Source of the DNA: Syntrophomonas sp.
Lineage (GTDB): Bacteria > Bacillota > Syntrophomonadia > Syntrophomonadales > Syntrophomonadaceae
Direction of reading: 5' to 3'
Assembly (NCBI GenBank): GCA_003558625.1
Contig: PWPP01000110.1
Location: forward strand, 1-21,358
Length of the DNA stretch: 21,358 nt
A program made the position numbers and the translations under genes. Below, one piece after another: positions 6,751 through 13,893 of this stretch. How positions within the stretch are numbered: the first letter of the stretch is position 1; each line of letters starts with the position of its first letter. The notes beneath the pieces are model-generated. The model was not told where the DNA came from and made no database searches. It worked only from the letters and a program-made list of their open reading frames with translations.

Positions 6751-8625
6751 GTGTTATATGATGCCGGGAAATATGATGTAGCTGTGATCGGAGCGGGGCA
6801 TGCAGGCTGTGAAGCGGCCCTGGCGGCAGCCAGAATGGGCTGCAGGACCATATTATTTACCTTAAGCCTGGATAACGTTGCTTTAATGCCCTGTAATCCA
6901 TCAGTGGGCGGTCCGGCCAAGGCCCAGCTGGTGAGGGAAATCGATGCCCTGGGCGGGGAAATGGCCCTGAATATTGATAAGGCCAATATCCAGGTCCGCA
7001 CCATCAATACCGGAAAAGGCCCGGCGGTGCAGGCCTTAAGGGCCCAGGCGGACAAAAGAGAATACCAGCATGAAATGCTGCAAACCTTACTGAAACAAAA
7101 AAATCTGGACCTGTTGATGGCGGAAGTGGAAGAGATCGAAGCCCCGGACCGGAAGGTGCAGGCGGTGATTACAAAAACCGGTGCCCGTTATGAATGCGGG
7201 GCTTTGGTTGTTACTACCGGCACCTACCTGAAAGGCCGCATTATCATCGGGGAAGTGATGTACGACGGGGGGCCGGGGAATCAGTTCCCCGCCACCAAGC
7301 TGTCGGCAGCTTTGGAAAAGGCGGGATTGCGCCTGGGGCGTTTCAAAACCGGTACTCCTCCGCGCATTGATCAAAAGAGTGTAGATTTTTCTAAAATGAT
7401 CGAACAGCCGGGAGATGAAAAGACCCTGCGCTTTTCTCATATCAGCCCCGAAAACGGGCGTCCCCAGTTATCCTGCTGGCTTACCCACAGTACCAGGGAA
7501 ACCCATCAGATTGTTATGGATAACCTGGACCGGGCCCCCATGTTCACCGGGGTCATCAAAGGCCGGGGACCCCGCTATTGTCCCTCCTTTGAAGACAAAG
7601 TCGTGCGCTATGCCCACAAAGATTCGCACCAGCTGTTTATCGAACCGGAAGGAAGAGAAACGGATGAGATGTATGTCCAGGGGTTAAACACCAGTTTGCC
7701 TGAGGATGTGCAAATCCGGGTCTTAAGAAGTATCCCCGGTCTGGAAAATGTTCATATCACCCGCACGGGTTATGCTATCGAATATGATTATGTGTTCCCG
7801 TCACAGCTGAAGCTGTCCCTGGAGGCCAGGGCTGTTGAGGGCTTGTTTACCGCGGGCCAGATCAACGGCACTTCGGGCTATGAAGAAGCCGCGGCCCAGG
7901 GACTGATCGCCGGCATCAATGCGGTCCTGAAGGTCCAGGGAAAGGAACCCTTCATCCTGAAAAGAAGCCAGTCCTATATCGGGGTATTAATCGATGACCT
8001 GGTAAATAAAGAAGCCGATGAGCCATACCGGCTGCTGACATCCCGGGCAGAATACCGCCTGTTGCTGCGCCAGGACAATGCTGACTTGCGCCTGACGGAG
8101 CTGGGGAGGGACGTGGGCCTGGTGGACGATTACCGCTACAACCGCTTCCAGGAAAAGAAAAAAACCCTGGAAGAGGCAAGGGAAAAACTGAAAAAAACCA
8201 CCTTTACCCCGGCAGACCAGACCATGAGCGGGCTGCTGGAGCAGAAAAAAAGTGCTGCCCTGAAAGACCGTCTGTCCTTATGGGAAATACTGCGGCGCCC
8301 GGAAATGAAAATCCGTGATTTTGTGGTAGCAGGGTGGCTGGAAGACCCAGGGCCCGAAATTTTGGAACAGCTGGAAATACAGGCCAAATACGAAGGCTAC
8401 ATTAAAAAACAAGAAGACCAGGTAGCCCGCTTTAATAAATTAGAAGACAAAAAGATCCGTGAGGACCTGGACTATGACCAGGTATACGGGTTGTCCAATG
8501 AAGCCCGGCAGAAGCTGAAAGAGGTGAGACCGGTCTCCGTGGGGCAGGCTTCAAGGATTTCCGGGGTCAACCCGGCGGACATCAACGTCCTGTTAATAAA
8601 TCTGGAAAAAATGAGAAGGAACTAG
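6751..8625 (+). CDS. mnmG: tRNA uridine-5-carboxymethylaminomethyl(34) synthesis enzyme MnmG
   Basis: MnmG (GidA) is the FAD- and NADH-dependent partner of MnmE in U34 modification. The roughly 624-residue protein has the N-terminal dinucleotide fold VIGAGHAGCEAAL at about 12-24 (GxGxxG), the segments MPCNPSVGG and NTGKGPAVQALRAQ, the conserved DGGPGNQFP, and the C-terminal helical domain ending in LLINLEKMRR. I prefer GTG 6751 (MLYDAGKYDVAVIG), because it matches the usual N terminus and has AGGTG 9 nt upstream. GTG 6739, abutting the mnmE stop, would add four residues and has a poorer site. The order mnmE-mnmG-rsmG is conserved near origins. Confidence 0.96.
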   Translation: MLYDAGKYDVAVIGAGHAGCEAALAAARMGCRTILFTLSLDNVALMPCNPSVGGPAKAQLVREIDALGGEMALNIDKANIQVRTINTGKGPAVQALRAQADKREYQHEMLQTLLKQKNLDLLMAEVEEIEAPDRKVQAVITKTGARYECGALVVTTGTYLKGRIIIGEVMYDGGPGNQFPATKLSAALEKAGLRLGRFKTGTPPRIDQKSVDFSKMIEQPGDEKTLRFSHISPENGRPQLSCWLTHSTRETHQIVMDNLDRAPMFTGVIKGRGPRYCPSFEDKVVRYAHKDSHQLFIEPEGRETDEMYVQGLNTSLPEDVQIRVLRSIPGLENVHITRTGYAIEYDYVFPSQLKLSLEARAVEGLFTAGQINGTSGYEEAAAQGLIAGINAVLKVQGKEPFILKRSQSYIGVLIDDLVNKEADEPYRLLTSRAEYRLLLRQDNADLRLTELGRDVGLVDDYRYNRFQEKKKTLEEAREKLKKTTFTPADQTMSGLLEQKKSAALKDRLSLWEILRRPEMKIRDFVVAGWLEDPGPEILEQLEIQAKYEGYIKKQEDQVARFNKLEDKKIREDLDYDQVYGLSNEARQKLKEVRPVSVGQASRISGVNPADINVLLINLEKMRRN

Positions 8626-8632
8626 AAGAGGC

Positions 8633-9280
8633 ATGGAAGAAAAAATTAACCGGTTTAAAACCCTTCTTTTGGCCGAAAACGAAAAACACAACCTCCTCAG
8701 TCGCAAAACTAGCCGGGAAGATCTGGAGCAGCATATTGCCGACAGTCTCATGGTGATGAAGTTTTACCACCTGGGACCGGGCCGGGTAGCAGATATTGGC
8801 AGCGGTGCCGGCTTTCCCGGATTGCTGCTGGCCCTTCATGATCCACAGACCTCCTATACACTGGTGGAGGCGGATCTGAAAAAAAGCGGGTTTTTAAAAA
8901 TGGCCGCCCGGGAACTGCAGGCTGACAATGTGGAAGTGGTGCGGGAACGGGTGGAAAATTTAGCCCGCCAAAAACCATACCGGGAAGCCTTCAGCACGGT
9001 TCTGTCCCGGGCGGTGGCAGCCACGGGCATACTCCTGGAGTATGGAATCCCCCTGCTGAAGGTAAAGGGAAAAATGCTGCTGTGGAAAGGAAGAAACTAC
9101 CGGGAGGAGTTAAACCAGGCCCATCATGCCATGGAACTGCTCCAGGCCAGACTGGAGCAGGTATTTGTATATAACCTGATGGGGGAAAAAGACCGGGCCA
9201 TTTTGATGATCAGCAAAGAAGGAAAAACCCCGGAAAAATATCCCCGCCGGGTAGGAATCCCGGCCAAGCGACCGCTCTAG
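8633..9280 (+). CDS. rsmG: 16S rRNA (guanine(527)-N(7))-methyltransferase RsmG
   Basis: RsmG (GidB) uses S-adenosylmethionine to methylate N7 of G527 in 16S rRNA, in the decoding region. The 215-residue protein has the class I methyltransferase fold; the SAM loop VADIGSGAGFPGLLLAL lies at about 48-64. The preceding segment EQHIADSL matches the family HilDSL motif, and LSRAVA occurs later. It is shorter than the roughly 239 residues of Bacillus, mainly at the N terminus. ATG 8633 is 7 nt after the mnmG stop and just after GAAGAGG, so translation is probably coupled. A gene-poor spacer follows; the nucleoid occlusion gene noc found here in Bacillus is missing. Confidence 0.94.
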   Translation: MEEKINRFKTLLLAENEKHNLLSRKTSREDLEQHIADSLMVMKFYHLGPGRVADIGSGAGFPGLLLALHDPQTSYTLVEADLKKSGFLKMAARELQADNVEVVRERVENLARQKPYREAFSTVLSRAVAATGILLEYGIPLLKVKGKMLLWKGRNYREELNQAHHAMELLQARLEQVFVYNLMGEKDRAILMISKEGKTPEKYPRRVGIPAKRPL

Positions 9281-9347
9281 CGTCAGGTGCGCTGGGCCCG
9301 GGTCCCTGCAAAGGCGGGGTGGGATGTCCCGGGGAGGAGACGGCATC

Positions 9348-9431
9348 ATGAGATCAGACCGGGCATACAGGGGCCGGCGTTTTACGCTGGCCCTTAAAAT
9401 TGGCCCTAAAGGGCGGAAAAACCGGCAATAA
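9348..9431 (+). CDS. Possible 27-residue basic peptide (uncertain)
   Basis: An ORF of 27 codons plus stop begins MRSDRAYRGRRFTLALKIGP and ends in a basic tail. It has a good GGGGAGGAG site 8 nt before its ATG. The peptide is strongly basic, with no membrane segment. A 9-bp hairpin forms in its middle (9371-9393). I recognise no family. It could equally be chance in a GC-rich spacer; the ribosome binding site is the only real support. Confidence 0.2.
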   Translation: MRSDRAYRGRRFTLALKIGPKGRKNRQ

Positions 9432-9487
9432 AAGCTTTTCGCCGGACCCGGGGGACAACGGTTACAAACAGGGCCCGGTTATATTGG

Positions 9488-9516
9488 TTGAGGAAAAAAC
9501 CTGCTTCTGTTATATT
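9488..9516 (+). promoter_or_regulatory. Probable sigma-A promoter of parAB
   Basis: TTGAGG (9488-9493) and TATATT (9511-9516) are separated by 17 bp, about 50 nt upstream of the parA start. Each box differs from consensus by one or two bases. Confidence 0.55.
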
Positions 9517-9566
9517 TGATAAAGAAATCGATGATATGAATATCTGATGTGGAGGCCGGGGAGCTT

Positions 9567-10328
9567 ATGGCTAAAATCATAGCAATTACCAATCAAAAAG
9601 GTGGAGTGGGCAAGACTACTACGGCAATTAACCTGGCTGCGTCCATCGCCATGGAGAACCAGCGGGTGCTGCTGGTGGACTGTGATCCTCAGGGCAATGC
9701 CACCAGCGGCCTGGGAGTTAACCGCAGGGAACTGGAGCACTGCCTCTATGACGTATTGATCAAAGGGGAACCTCCCCGCCGGGTCATCTTAAAGACCGGA
9801 GTGGAGCAGCTGGAACTGATCCCGGCCACCATCCGCCTGGCCGGAGCAGAGGTGGAACTGGCCCGGGTGGAGAACCGGGAGTATCCCCTGAAGGAAAGCC
9901 TGGAGCAGGTAAGCCCGGACTATGACTACATCATCCTGGACTGCCCCCCCTCCCTGGGACTGCTGACCATCAACGCCCTGACGGCCGGCGGAAGCGTGAT
10001 CATTCCACTGCAGTGCGAGTATTATGCCTTGGAAGGATTAAGCCAGTTAATGGATACCATCCTCCTGGTACGCAAAAGAATCAATGCCGGGCTGAAACTG
10101 GAAGGAATTGTTTTTACCATGTTTGACGGCAGGACCAACCTGTCGGTGCAGGTGGTGGAGGAAGTCCGGCGCCATTTCAGCAAAGAGGTTTATGAAGCGG
10201 TAATTCCCAGAAACATCCGCTTAAGCGAGGCCCCCAGTTACGGTGTGCCCGCAGTATTATATGATGCCCGCTCCAAGGGAGCCGAGGCCTACAAAGAATT
10301 AGCCAGGGAGGTATTGGCCCGTGTATAA
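9567..10328 (+). CDS. parA: Chromosome partitioning ATPase ParA/Soj
   Basis: ParA is a DNA-binding dimerising ATPase that, with ParB and parS, segregates and positions origins; the Bacillus homologue Soj also controls DnaA activity. The 253-residue protein equals the usual Soj length. The deviant Walker A KGGVGKTTT is at 11-19, the A' segment VDCDPQGNATSGLG at 37-50, and a Walker B YIILDCPPSLG near the middle. ATG 9567 (MAKIIAITNQ) matches homologues; GGGGAG lies 3 nt upstream and GGAGG further back. A GTG at 9549 would add six residues that lack family support. The stop overlaps the parB start by 8 nt. Confidence 0.96.
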   Translation: MAKIIAITNQKGGVGKTTTAINLAASIAMENQRVLLVDCDPQGNATSGLGVNRRELEHCLYDVLIKGEPPRRVILKTGVEQLELIPATIRLAGAEVELARVENREYPLKESLEQVSPDYDYIILDCPPSLGLLTINALTAGGSVIIPLQCEYYALEGLSQLMDTILLVRKRINAGLKLEGIVFTMFDGRTNLSVQVVEEVRRHFSKEVYEAVIPRNIRLSEAPSYGVPAVLYDARSKGAEAYKELAREVLARV

Positions 10329-11181
10329 AAAAGAAAGGGGACTGGGAAGGGGACTGGGAAGGGGACTGGATGCCCTGATCTCCCCCAGCGCAAACCTGGA
10401 TGCAGCAGAAATCAGAGAGATCAAAACCGCAGACATCCACCCCGGGGAAAACCAGCCCCGCAGGAATTTTGATGCCGCTACCCTGGAGGAACTGGCCCAA
10501 TCGGTTCGGGAACACGGGATTTTGCAGCCCCTTTTGGTGCGCCTCAGGGGGGGGAAATATGAACTGGTTGCCGGAGAGAGGCGCTGGCGGGCAGCGCAAT
10601 TGGCCGGATTGGAGACGGTCCCGGCCCTGGTGAAAGAGATCAATGAGAAAGAAGCGGCCGAGATATCCCTGATCGAAAACATCCAGCGCGATGATCTTAA
10701 CATGCTGGAGGAAGCCCGGGCCTATCAGCAGCTGATGGCCAAACACGGGTATACCCAGGAAGAGATCGGCAGCAAAATCGGAAAAAGCAGGAGCTATATC
10801 ACCAACAGCATCAGACTGCTGAACCTGCCCCCGGAAATACAGCAAATGCTGGAAGAAAAGCAGCTGAGTTCGGGCCATGCCCGGGCACTCCTGGCCCTGA
10901 CCGAAGCCCCCGAGCAAAAAAAGCTGGCTCAAAGGATCGTCCAACTGCAGCTATCGGTTCGGGAAACAGAAAAGTTGATCCAGCAGCTAAAAGAGCCCCC
11001 CCAGAGCAAAAAAACGCGGAGAAAGCCCGGAGTGTTATTGGAAATCGAAGAAAAACTGCAGAACCTGCTGGGGACCAAGACGGAAATCATCACCCAGAAA
11101 CGGGGGGGCAAGATTGAAATCAAATATTACAGCGATGAAGAGCTGGAGCGGATCCTGGAGACCCTGGGCATCGAGCTGTAG
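10321..11181 (+). CDS. parB: Chromosome partitioning protein ParB/Spo0J
   Basis: ParB is a CTP-dependent clamp that loads at parS, spreads along DNA, recruits SMC and stimulates ParA. In the 286-residue protein the N-terminal ParA-activating arm is at 7-20. The ParB/sulfiredoxin CTP-binding domain (about 33-125) contains NQPRRNF at 44-50, GERRWRA at 85-91 and ENIQRDDLN at 120-128. A helix-turn-helix for parS lies around 145-168, and a C-terminal dimerisation domain follows. The start is GTG 10321, overlapping the parA stop by 8 nt, which implies coupling. The N-terminal arm has a duplicated GLGR from a 12-bp DNA repeat. A perfect parS lies 20 nt after the stop. Confidence 0.96.
   Translation: MYKKERGLGRGLGRGLDALISPSANLDAAEIREIKTADIHPGENQPRRNFDAATLEELAQSVREHGILQPLLVRLRGGKYELVAGERRWRAAQLAGLETVPALVKEINEKEAAEISLIENIQRDDLNMLEEARAYQQLMAKHGYTQEEIGSKIGKSRSYITNSIRLLNLPPEIQQMLEEKQLSSGHARALLALTEAPEQKKLAQRIVQLQLSVRETEKLIQQLKEPPQSKKTRRKPGVLLEIEEKLQNLLGTKTEIITQKRGGKIEIKYYSDEELERILETLGIEL
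10337..10369 (+). repeat. 12-bp tandem repeat in parB, 2.75 copies
   Basis: GGGGACTGGGAA is repeated exactly at 10337-10348 and 10349-10360, then nine bases of a third copy. It encodes the repeated GLGR in the ParA-contacting arm of ParB. Being 12 bp, it can expand or contract without a frameshift. Confidence 0.85.
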
Positions 11182-11186
11182 CAGGG

Positions 11187-11230
11187 AGATATCCCCCGGA
11201 TGTTTCACGTGAAACATCCGGGGGATATCT
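11187..11230. repeat. 44-bp perfect palindrome enclosing parS
   Basis: Two perfect 22-bp arms meet between 11208 and 11209. The outer arms (AGATATCCCCCGGA and its complement) extend the parS palindrome by 14 bp on each side. It starts 5 nt after the parB stop and is followed by a weak T-containing tail, so as RNA it would form a very stable hairpin that could also terminate or protect the parAB transcript. Confidence 0.95.
11201..11216. promoter_or_regulatory. parS centromere site (ParB/Spo0J binding and loading site)
   Basis: The 16-bp sequence TGTTTCACGTGAAACA is the exact Firmicute parS consensus. It lies between parB and larC, about 8.4 kb from the dnaA-rpmH origin spacer. ParB should load here as a clamp and recruit SMC. 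It is the only exact copy I saw in the window. Confidence 0.97.
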
Positions 11231-11489
11231 TTGTTCCGGCCCCGTTTCTTGCGGACCAAAAAACTGCAGGTTGCCGCCTGGGGACGTCCCGGAACAAGGG
11301 AGGCGGAGCCAGAAGCGCAGAGGCCGGTCAGCGAAGCGATAACGAAAAAAAGGCAGACTCAGAAAAAGCAGATGACAGGCGCAGCGGCTATCTGCTATAT
11401 AGCCCGGGAGGCGATCCCAGGGCTCAAAGACTATCGAAAAGCTGCACGCAAGCCGTGTTATAGGTTCTGCGCCTTTAAGAGCAGGGGCG
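11231..11489. other. parB-larC convergent spacer with overlapping hairpins
   Basis: No recognisable gene lies between the convergent parB and larC. Pairings seen: TTGTTCCGG (11231-11239) with CCGGAACAA (11289-11297); a GGGACGTCCC palindrome near 11281-11290; AGCAGAT/ATCTGCT (11367-11373 with 11390-11396); an AGCCC/GGGCT hairpin with inner GGGA/TCCC around 11400-11424; and AGGCGCAG pairing with CTGCGCCT over about 85 nt (start near 11377, end near 11476). Several exclude each other. It could hold a small RNA or only convergent terminators; I recognise no RNA family. Confidence 0.4.
11362..11396 (-). terminator. Possible terminator for larC
   Basis: On the minus strand AGCAGAT pairs with ATCTGCT over a 16-nt loop and is followed by TTTTTC-type sequence (11366-11362). 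It lies about 95 nt beyond the larC stop. The large loop lowers confidence. Confidence 0.4.
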
Positions 11490-12686
11490 TTAACCAGGCC
11501 CCCGGCCCCCCTGTTCCCAGGCCAGACGGGAGACGGTGGCATAAACCTCCATCAGGGGCAGGTCGTGTTCCAGGGCGATGCGCTGGCAGTCATCAAATTC
11601 CGGTTTCACCCGGACGCACGATCCGGACAGGTTGGAAGTCTTGATCCGCACCGGGCCCCAGGGGGTTGCCAGCACCCCTTCCTGCCGGGGAAGCACCCGC
11701 CGTTTTTGCACCTGGGATCTTACGCCCAGGGAGGGGGTTTCCTGCAGGAGGAGGGCCTGTAGCGTTTCGGCCCCTTCGGGGCGGGCAATCAGGGTGAGGA
11801 GGAATCCGGGCCGGTTTTTTTTCATGATGATAGGGGTGGTGAAAAAATCCAGGGTTTCCTCCCGGGCCATAAACAGATGGTATAAGTAGGTAAACATTTC
11901 CGGAGTGATATCATCGACCTGGGTTTCCAGAACCGCCACGGTTTCTGACGGTGGCAGATGCGGCGAGGGTGTCCCCGTGGCGATCACCGCCCGCAGCAAG
12001 TTGGGCACCCGGTCGGGCCGGCTCTTTTTTCCGGCCCCATAGCCAACGGCAGTGGGCACAAAAGGTGGCAGGGATTCACGGACATTGACCATTTCTGCCA
12101 ACAGGGCGGCTCCGGTGGGTGTGACCAGCTCCATTTCTACCCCGGCGGGCACGCAGGGAAGGTGCTGCAGCAGAAGGGCTGTAGCCGGGGCCGGCAGGGG
12201 ATAGCGGCCATGGCTGATGTCAACAAAGCCCCGGCTCCAGGGCAGGGCGGAGGCATAGACCCGTTCTACGGCCAGGGTCTTCAGGCAGTAAAAGGTGCCT
12301 ACAATATCCACAATGGTATCCGCGGCCCCGATTTCATGAAAATGTATTTTTTCCACCGGCATCCCGTGGACTCGAGCTTCAACCCGGGCCAAATGCTCAA
12401 AAACCCGGGCCGAAGGCTCTTTGATGCCGGAAGACAAAGGACTGGAGTCAATGATCTTAAGGATCTGGGGGAGATGACGCAGGGGAGGCTGGCGGTGCTG
12501 CAAGACCCGGAAATCGGTGCAGCGGATGCCCTGTACCACTTTGGTTTCCTGCTGCAGCTCCACTCCCAGACCGAGGCCGGCAATTGCCTCCTGCAAACCG
12601 GCAAAGGGAGCACCGCAGTCAAGCAGAGCTGCGATCATCATATCACCGGAAACACCGGAAAAACAGTCAAAATATAGTAGGTTCAT
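11490..12686 (-). CDS. larC: Nickel-pincer cofactor nickel insertase LarC
   Basis: LarC is the CTP-dependent enzyme that inserts nickel into pyridinium-3,5-bisthiocarboxylic acid mononucleotide, the last step in making the nickel-pincer cofactor of lactate racemase and related LarA-type enzymes. The 398-residue protein begins MNLLYFDCFSGVSGDMMIAAL, the family signature, and contains HFHEIGAADTIVDIVG at about 114-129 and the later segment ETQVDDITPEMFTYL. It is one unbroken frame covering both halves, unlike Lactobacillus plantarum, where the two halves are joined by frameshifting. ATG 12686 has a near-perfect AAAGGAGGATAAT upstream. It stands alone, convergent with parB and divergent from the M23 gene; larA, larB and larE are not in the window. 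Confidence 0.92.
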   Translation of the reverse strand: MNLLYFDCFSGVSGDMMIAALLDCGAPFAGLQEAIAGLGLGVELQQETKVVQGIRCTDFRVLQHRQPPLRHLPQILKIIDSSPLSSGIKEPSARVFEHLARVEARVHGMPVEKIHFHEIGAADTIVDIVGTFYCLKTLAVERVYASALPWSRGFVDISHGRYPLPAPATALLLQHLPCVPAGVEMELVTPTGAALLAEMVNVRESLPPFVPTAVGYGAGKKSRPDRVPNLLRAVIATGTPSPHLPPSETVAVLETQVDDITPEMFTYLYHLFMAREETLDFFTTPIIMKKNRPGFLLTLIARPEGAETLQALLLQETPSLGVRSQVQKRRVLPRQEGVLATPWGPVRIKTSNLSGSCVRVKPEFDDCQRIALEHDLPLMEVYATVSRLAWEQGGRGPG

Positions 12687-12721
12687 ATTATCCTCCTTTA
12701 TCTGCCAGGGCCACGAAAGAA

Positions 12722-12750
12722 TTTACAAGCTTCCCGAATCCTGATATGAT
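12722..12750 (+). promoter_or_regulatory. Probable promoter of the M23 peptidase-bactofilin unit
   Basis: TTTACA (12722-12727) and TATGAT (12745-12750) are separated by 17 bp, in the spacer between divergent larC and the peptidase gene. The implied leader is about 115 nt. Confidence 0.5.
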
Positions 12751-12870
12751 TACAAAAAACCATTTCGGCAAAAAGGCTTAACCCTATTAAAGCAAAAGAA
12801 CACCCGTTTTGAAAAGCAGTAATTCTGGGTTTGGTCTTTGAACCGAAAACTAAGACCAGGGGATTATGCC

Positions 12871-13818
12871 ATGAATATAAAAAAGAGACTGCAGGCTCTG
12901 GCCGGCAGGGGCAAAGAGGAACATGTGACCCTGATTCTGATCCCGGGGAAAACCGCTTATCCCATCAACCTGGGTTTTCCCTCCAAATATGTGAAGTGGT
13001 CGGCCGCAGCCCTGATCGGATTTCTGCTTTCAGTCATGATTTTGACCTATGTCTACCTATCCAGCCAGGGTGAAATCCGCCAGGTGAGGGCTCTGCAGGA
13101 GGGTGTTCGCCAGCAGCAGCAAGAAATAGAACACCTGAACCGGGAGATTCGGGATTTTGAAAACCAAAGAGCCGTTATCGAACAAAAGCAAAATGAGATC
13201 AAACAGATGATGGGACTCAAACCCCCGTCCGGGGACCGGGTGGAGACAACCTCTCGGGGAGGTCAGGGGGGATGGGACCGGGCTTATGATCCGGAGGCAG
13301 CCGGGGAAGGGGAGCTCGATTTACCGGACCTGAATCGGCTGCAAACGGACCTGGACCGGATGGAAAAAGAGCTGGAAGACCTGCAGACCCGGGTCCGGGG
13401 CGCTGAGAAGTATTACCTGGCGCTGCCCAATCTGTTCCCGGCCGAGGGCAGCATAACATCAGGTTTTGGCTGGCGCCGGTCTCCTTTCGGGGGTAGTGGG
13501 CAGGCCTTTCACGACGGCATCGATATAGCCAACCAGCCGGGAACGGATATCCTGGCCGCTGCCGATGGAAAGGTCATATATTCCGGGTGGATGAGCGTAT
13601 ACGGCCGGACGGTCATGATTGACCACGGGTATGGTTTTACCACCAAGTATGGCCATAATTCCAGGCTGCTGGTTAAAGAAGGGCAGGAAGTCCGAAAGGG
13701 TGATGTTATCGCCTTAATGGGTACTACCGGGCTTAGTACCGGTCCCCACCTGCATTTTTCCGTTTACTGCTACGGCACGCCCCAGGACCCGCTTATATAC
13801 CTGCCACAGCAGCCGTAG
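12871..13818 (+). CDS. Membrane-anchored M23 (LytM) family metallopeptidase with coiled coil
   Basis: M23 enzymes are zinc endopeptidases that cut peptidoglycan cross-links, or act as non-catalytic regulators of other hydrolases. In this 315-residue protein a short cytoplasmic N terminus is followed by one membrane segment (about 44-64), a coiled coil (about 69-114, rich in Q, E and R), a linker with a second short helix (about 155-180), and a C-terminal LytM domain (about 193-315). Zinc ligands are visible: H214-x3-D218 in HDGIDI, and the HxH motif H293/H295 in GPHLHF, so it looks catalytically competent. ATG 12871 is chosen for its AGGGG site; an in-frame TTG at 12838 would add eleven residues. 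The bactofilin gene follows after 75 nt, a known pairing in which the cytoskeletal protein localises the hydrolase. Confidence 0.9.
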   Translation: MNIKKRLQALAGRGKEEHVTLILIPGKTAYPINLGFPSKYVKWSAAALIGFLLSVMILTYVYLSSQGEIRQVRALQEGVRQQQQEIEHLNREIRDFENQRAVIEQKQNEIKQMMGLKPPSGDRVETTSRGGQGGWDRAYDPEAAGEGELDLPDLNRLQTDLDRMEKELEDLQTRVRGAEKYYLALPNLFPAEGSITSGFGWRRSPFGGSGQAFHDGIDIANQPGTDILAAADGKVIYSGWMSVYGRTVMIDHGYGFTTKYGHNSRLLVKEGQEVRKGDVIALMGTTGLSTGPHLHFSVYCYGTPQDPLIYLPQQP

Positions 13819-13893
13819 ACCTTATACCCTGAAACCGGGGGTGGAAACCGTCCAGCGCAACGGCAGGAACGCAGAGAAAGGGTGGAAGGAACC

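Larger units (their letters stand above)
9281..9566 (+). other. rsmG-parA spacer with GC-rich hairpins
   Basis: This 286-bp stretch has no recognisable gene. A 9-bp hairpin with one G-U pair spans 9371-9393 (arms GGGCCGGCG and CGCTGGCCC). It is followed by smaller pairings CCCT/AGGG near 9404-9413 and CCGGC/GCCGG near 9422-9446. None has a good T run, so they look more like stable mRNA structure than a standard terminator. A short ORF (9348-9431) and a promoter (9488-9516) are listed separately. Confidence 0.45.

Noticed and set aside
6144..7055. Long minus-strand ORF of about 300 codons opposite mnmE/mnmG
   Set aside because: It lies antisense across two well-identified conserved genes, spans their junction, is serine/alanine-rich with no family character, and has no reason to be coding.
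10177..10944. Minus-strand ORF of 255 codons opposite parA/parB
   Set aside because: It is a shadow of the conserved parAB frames and contains the reverse of the 12-bp repeat; no recognisable domain.
11297..11478. Possible SRP RNA, 6S RNA or tmRNA in the parB-larC spacer
   Set aside because: The conserved SRP GGAAGGAAGCAGCC-type core, the tmRNA start and the 6S bubble pattern are all absent.
11958..12677. Plus-strand ORF of 239 codons opposite larC
   Set aside because: Antisense to a clear larC with a strong ribosome binding site; its glycine- and glutamine-rich translation looks like a by-product.
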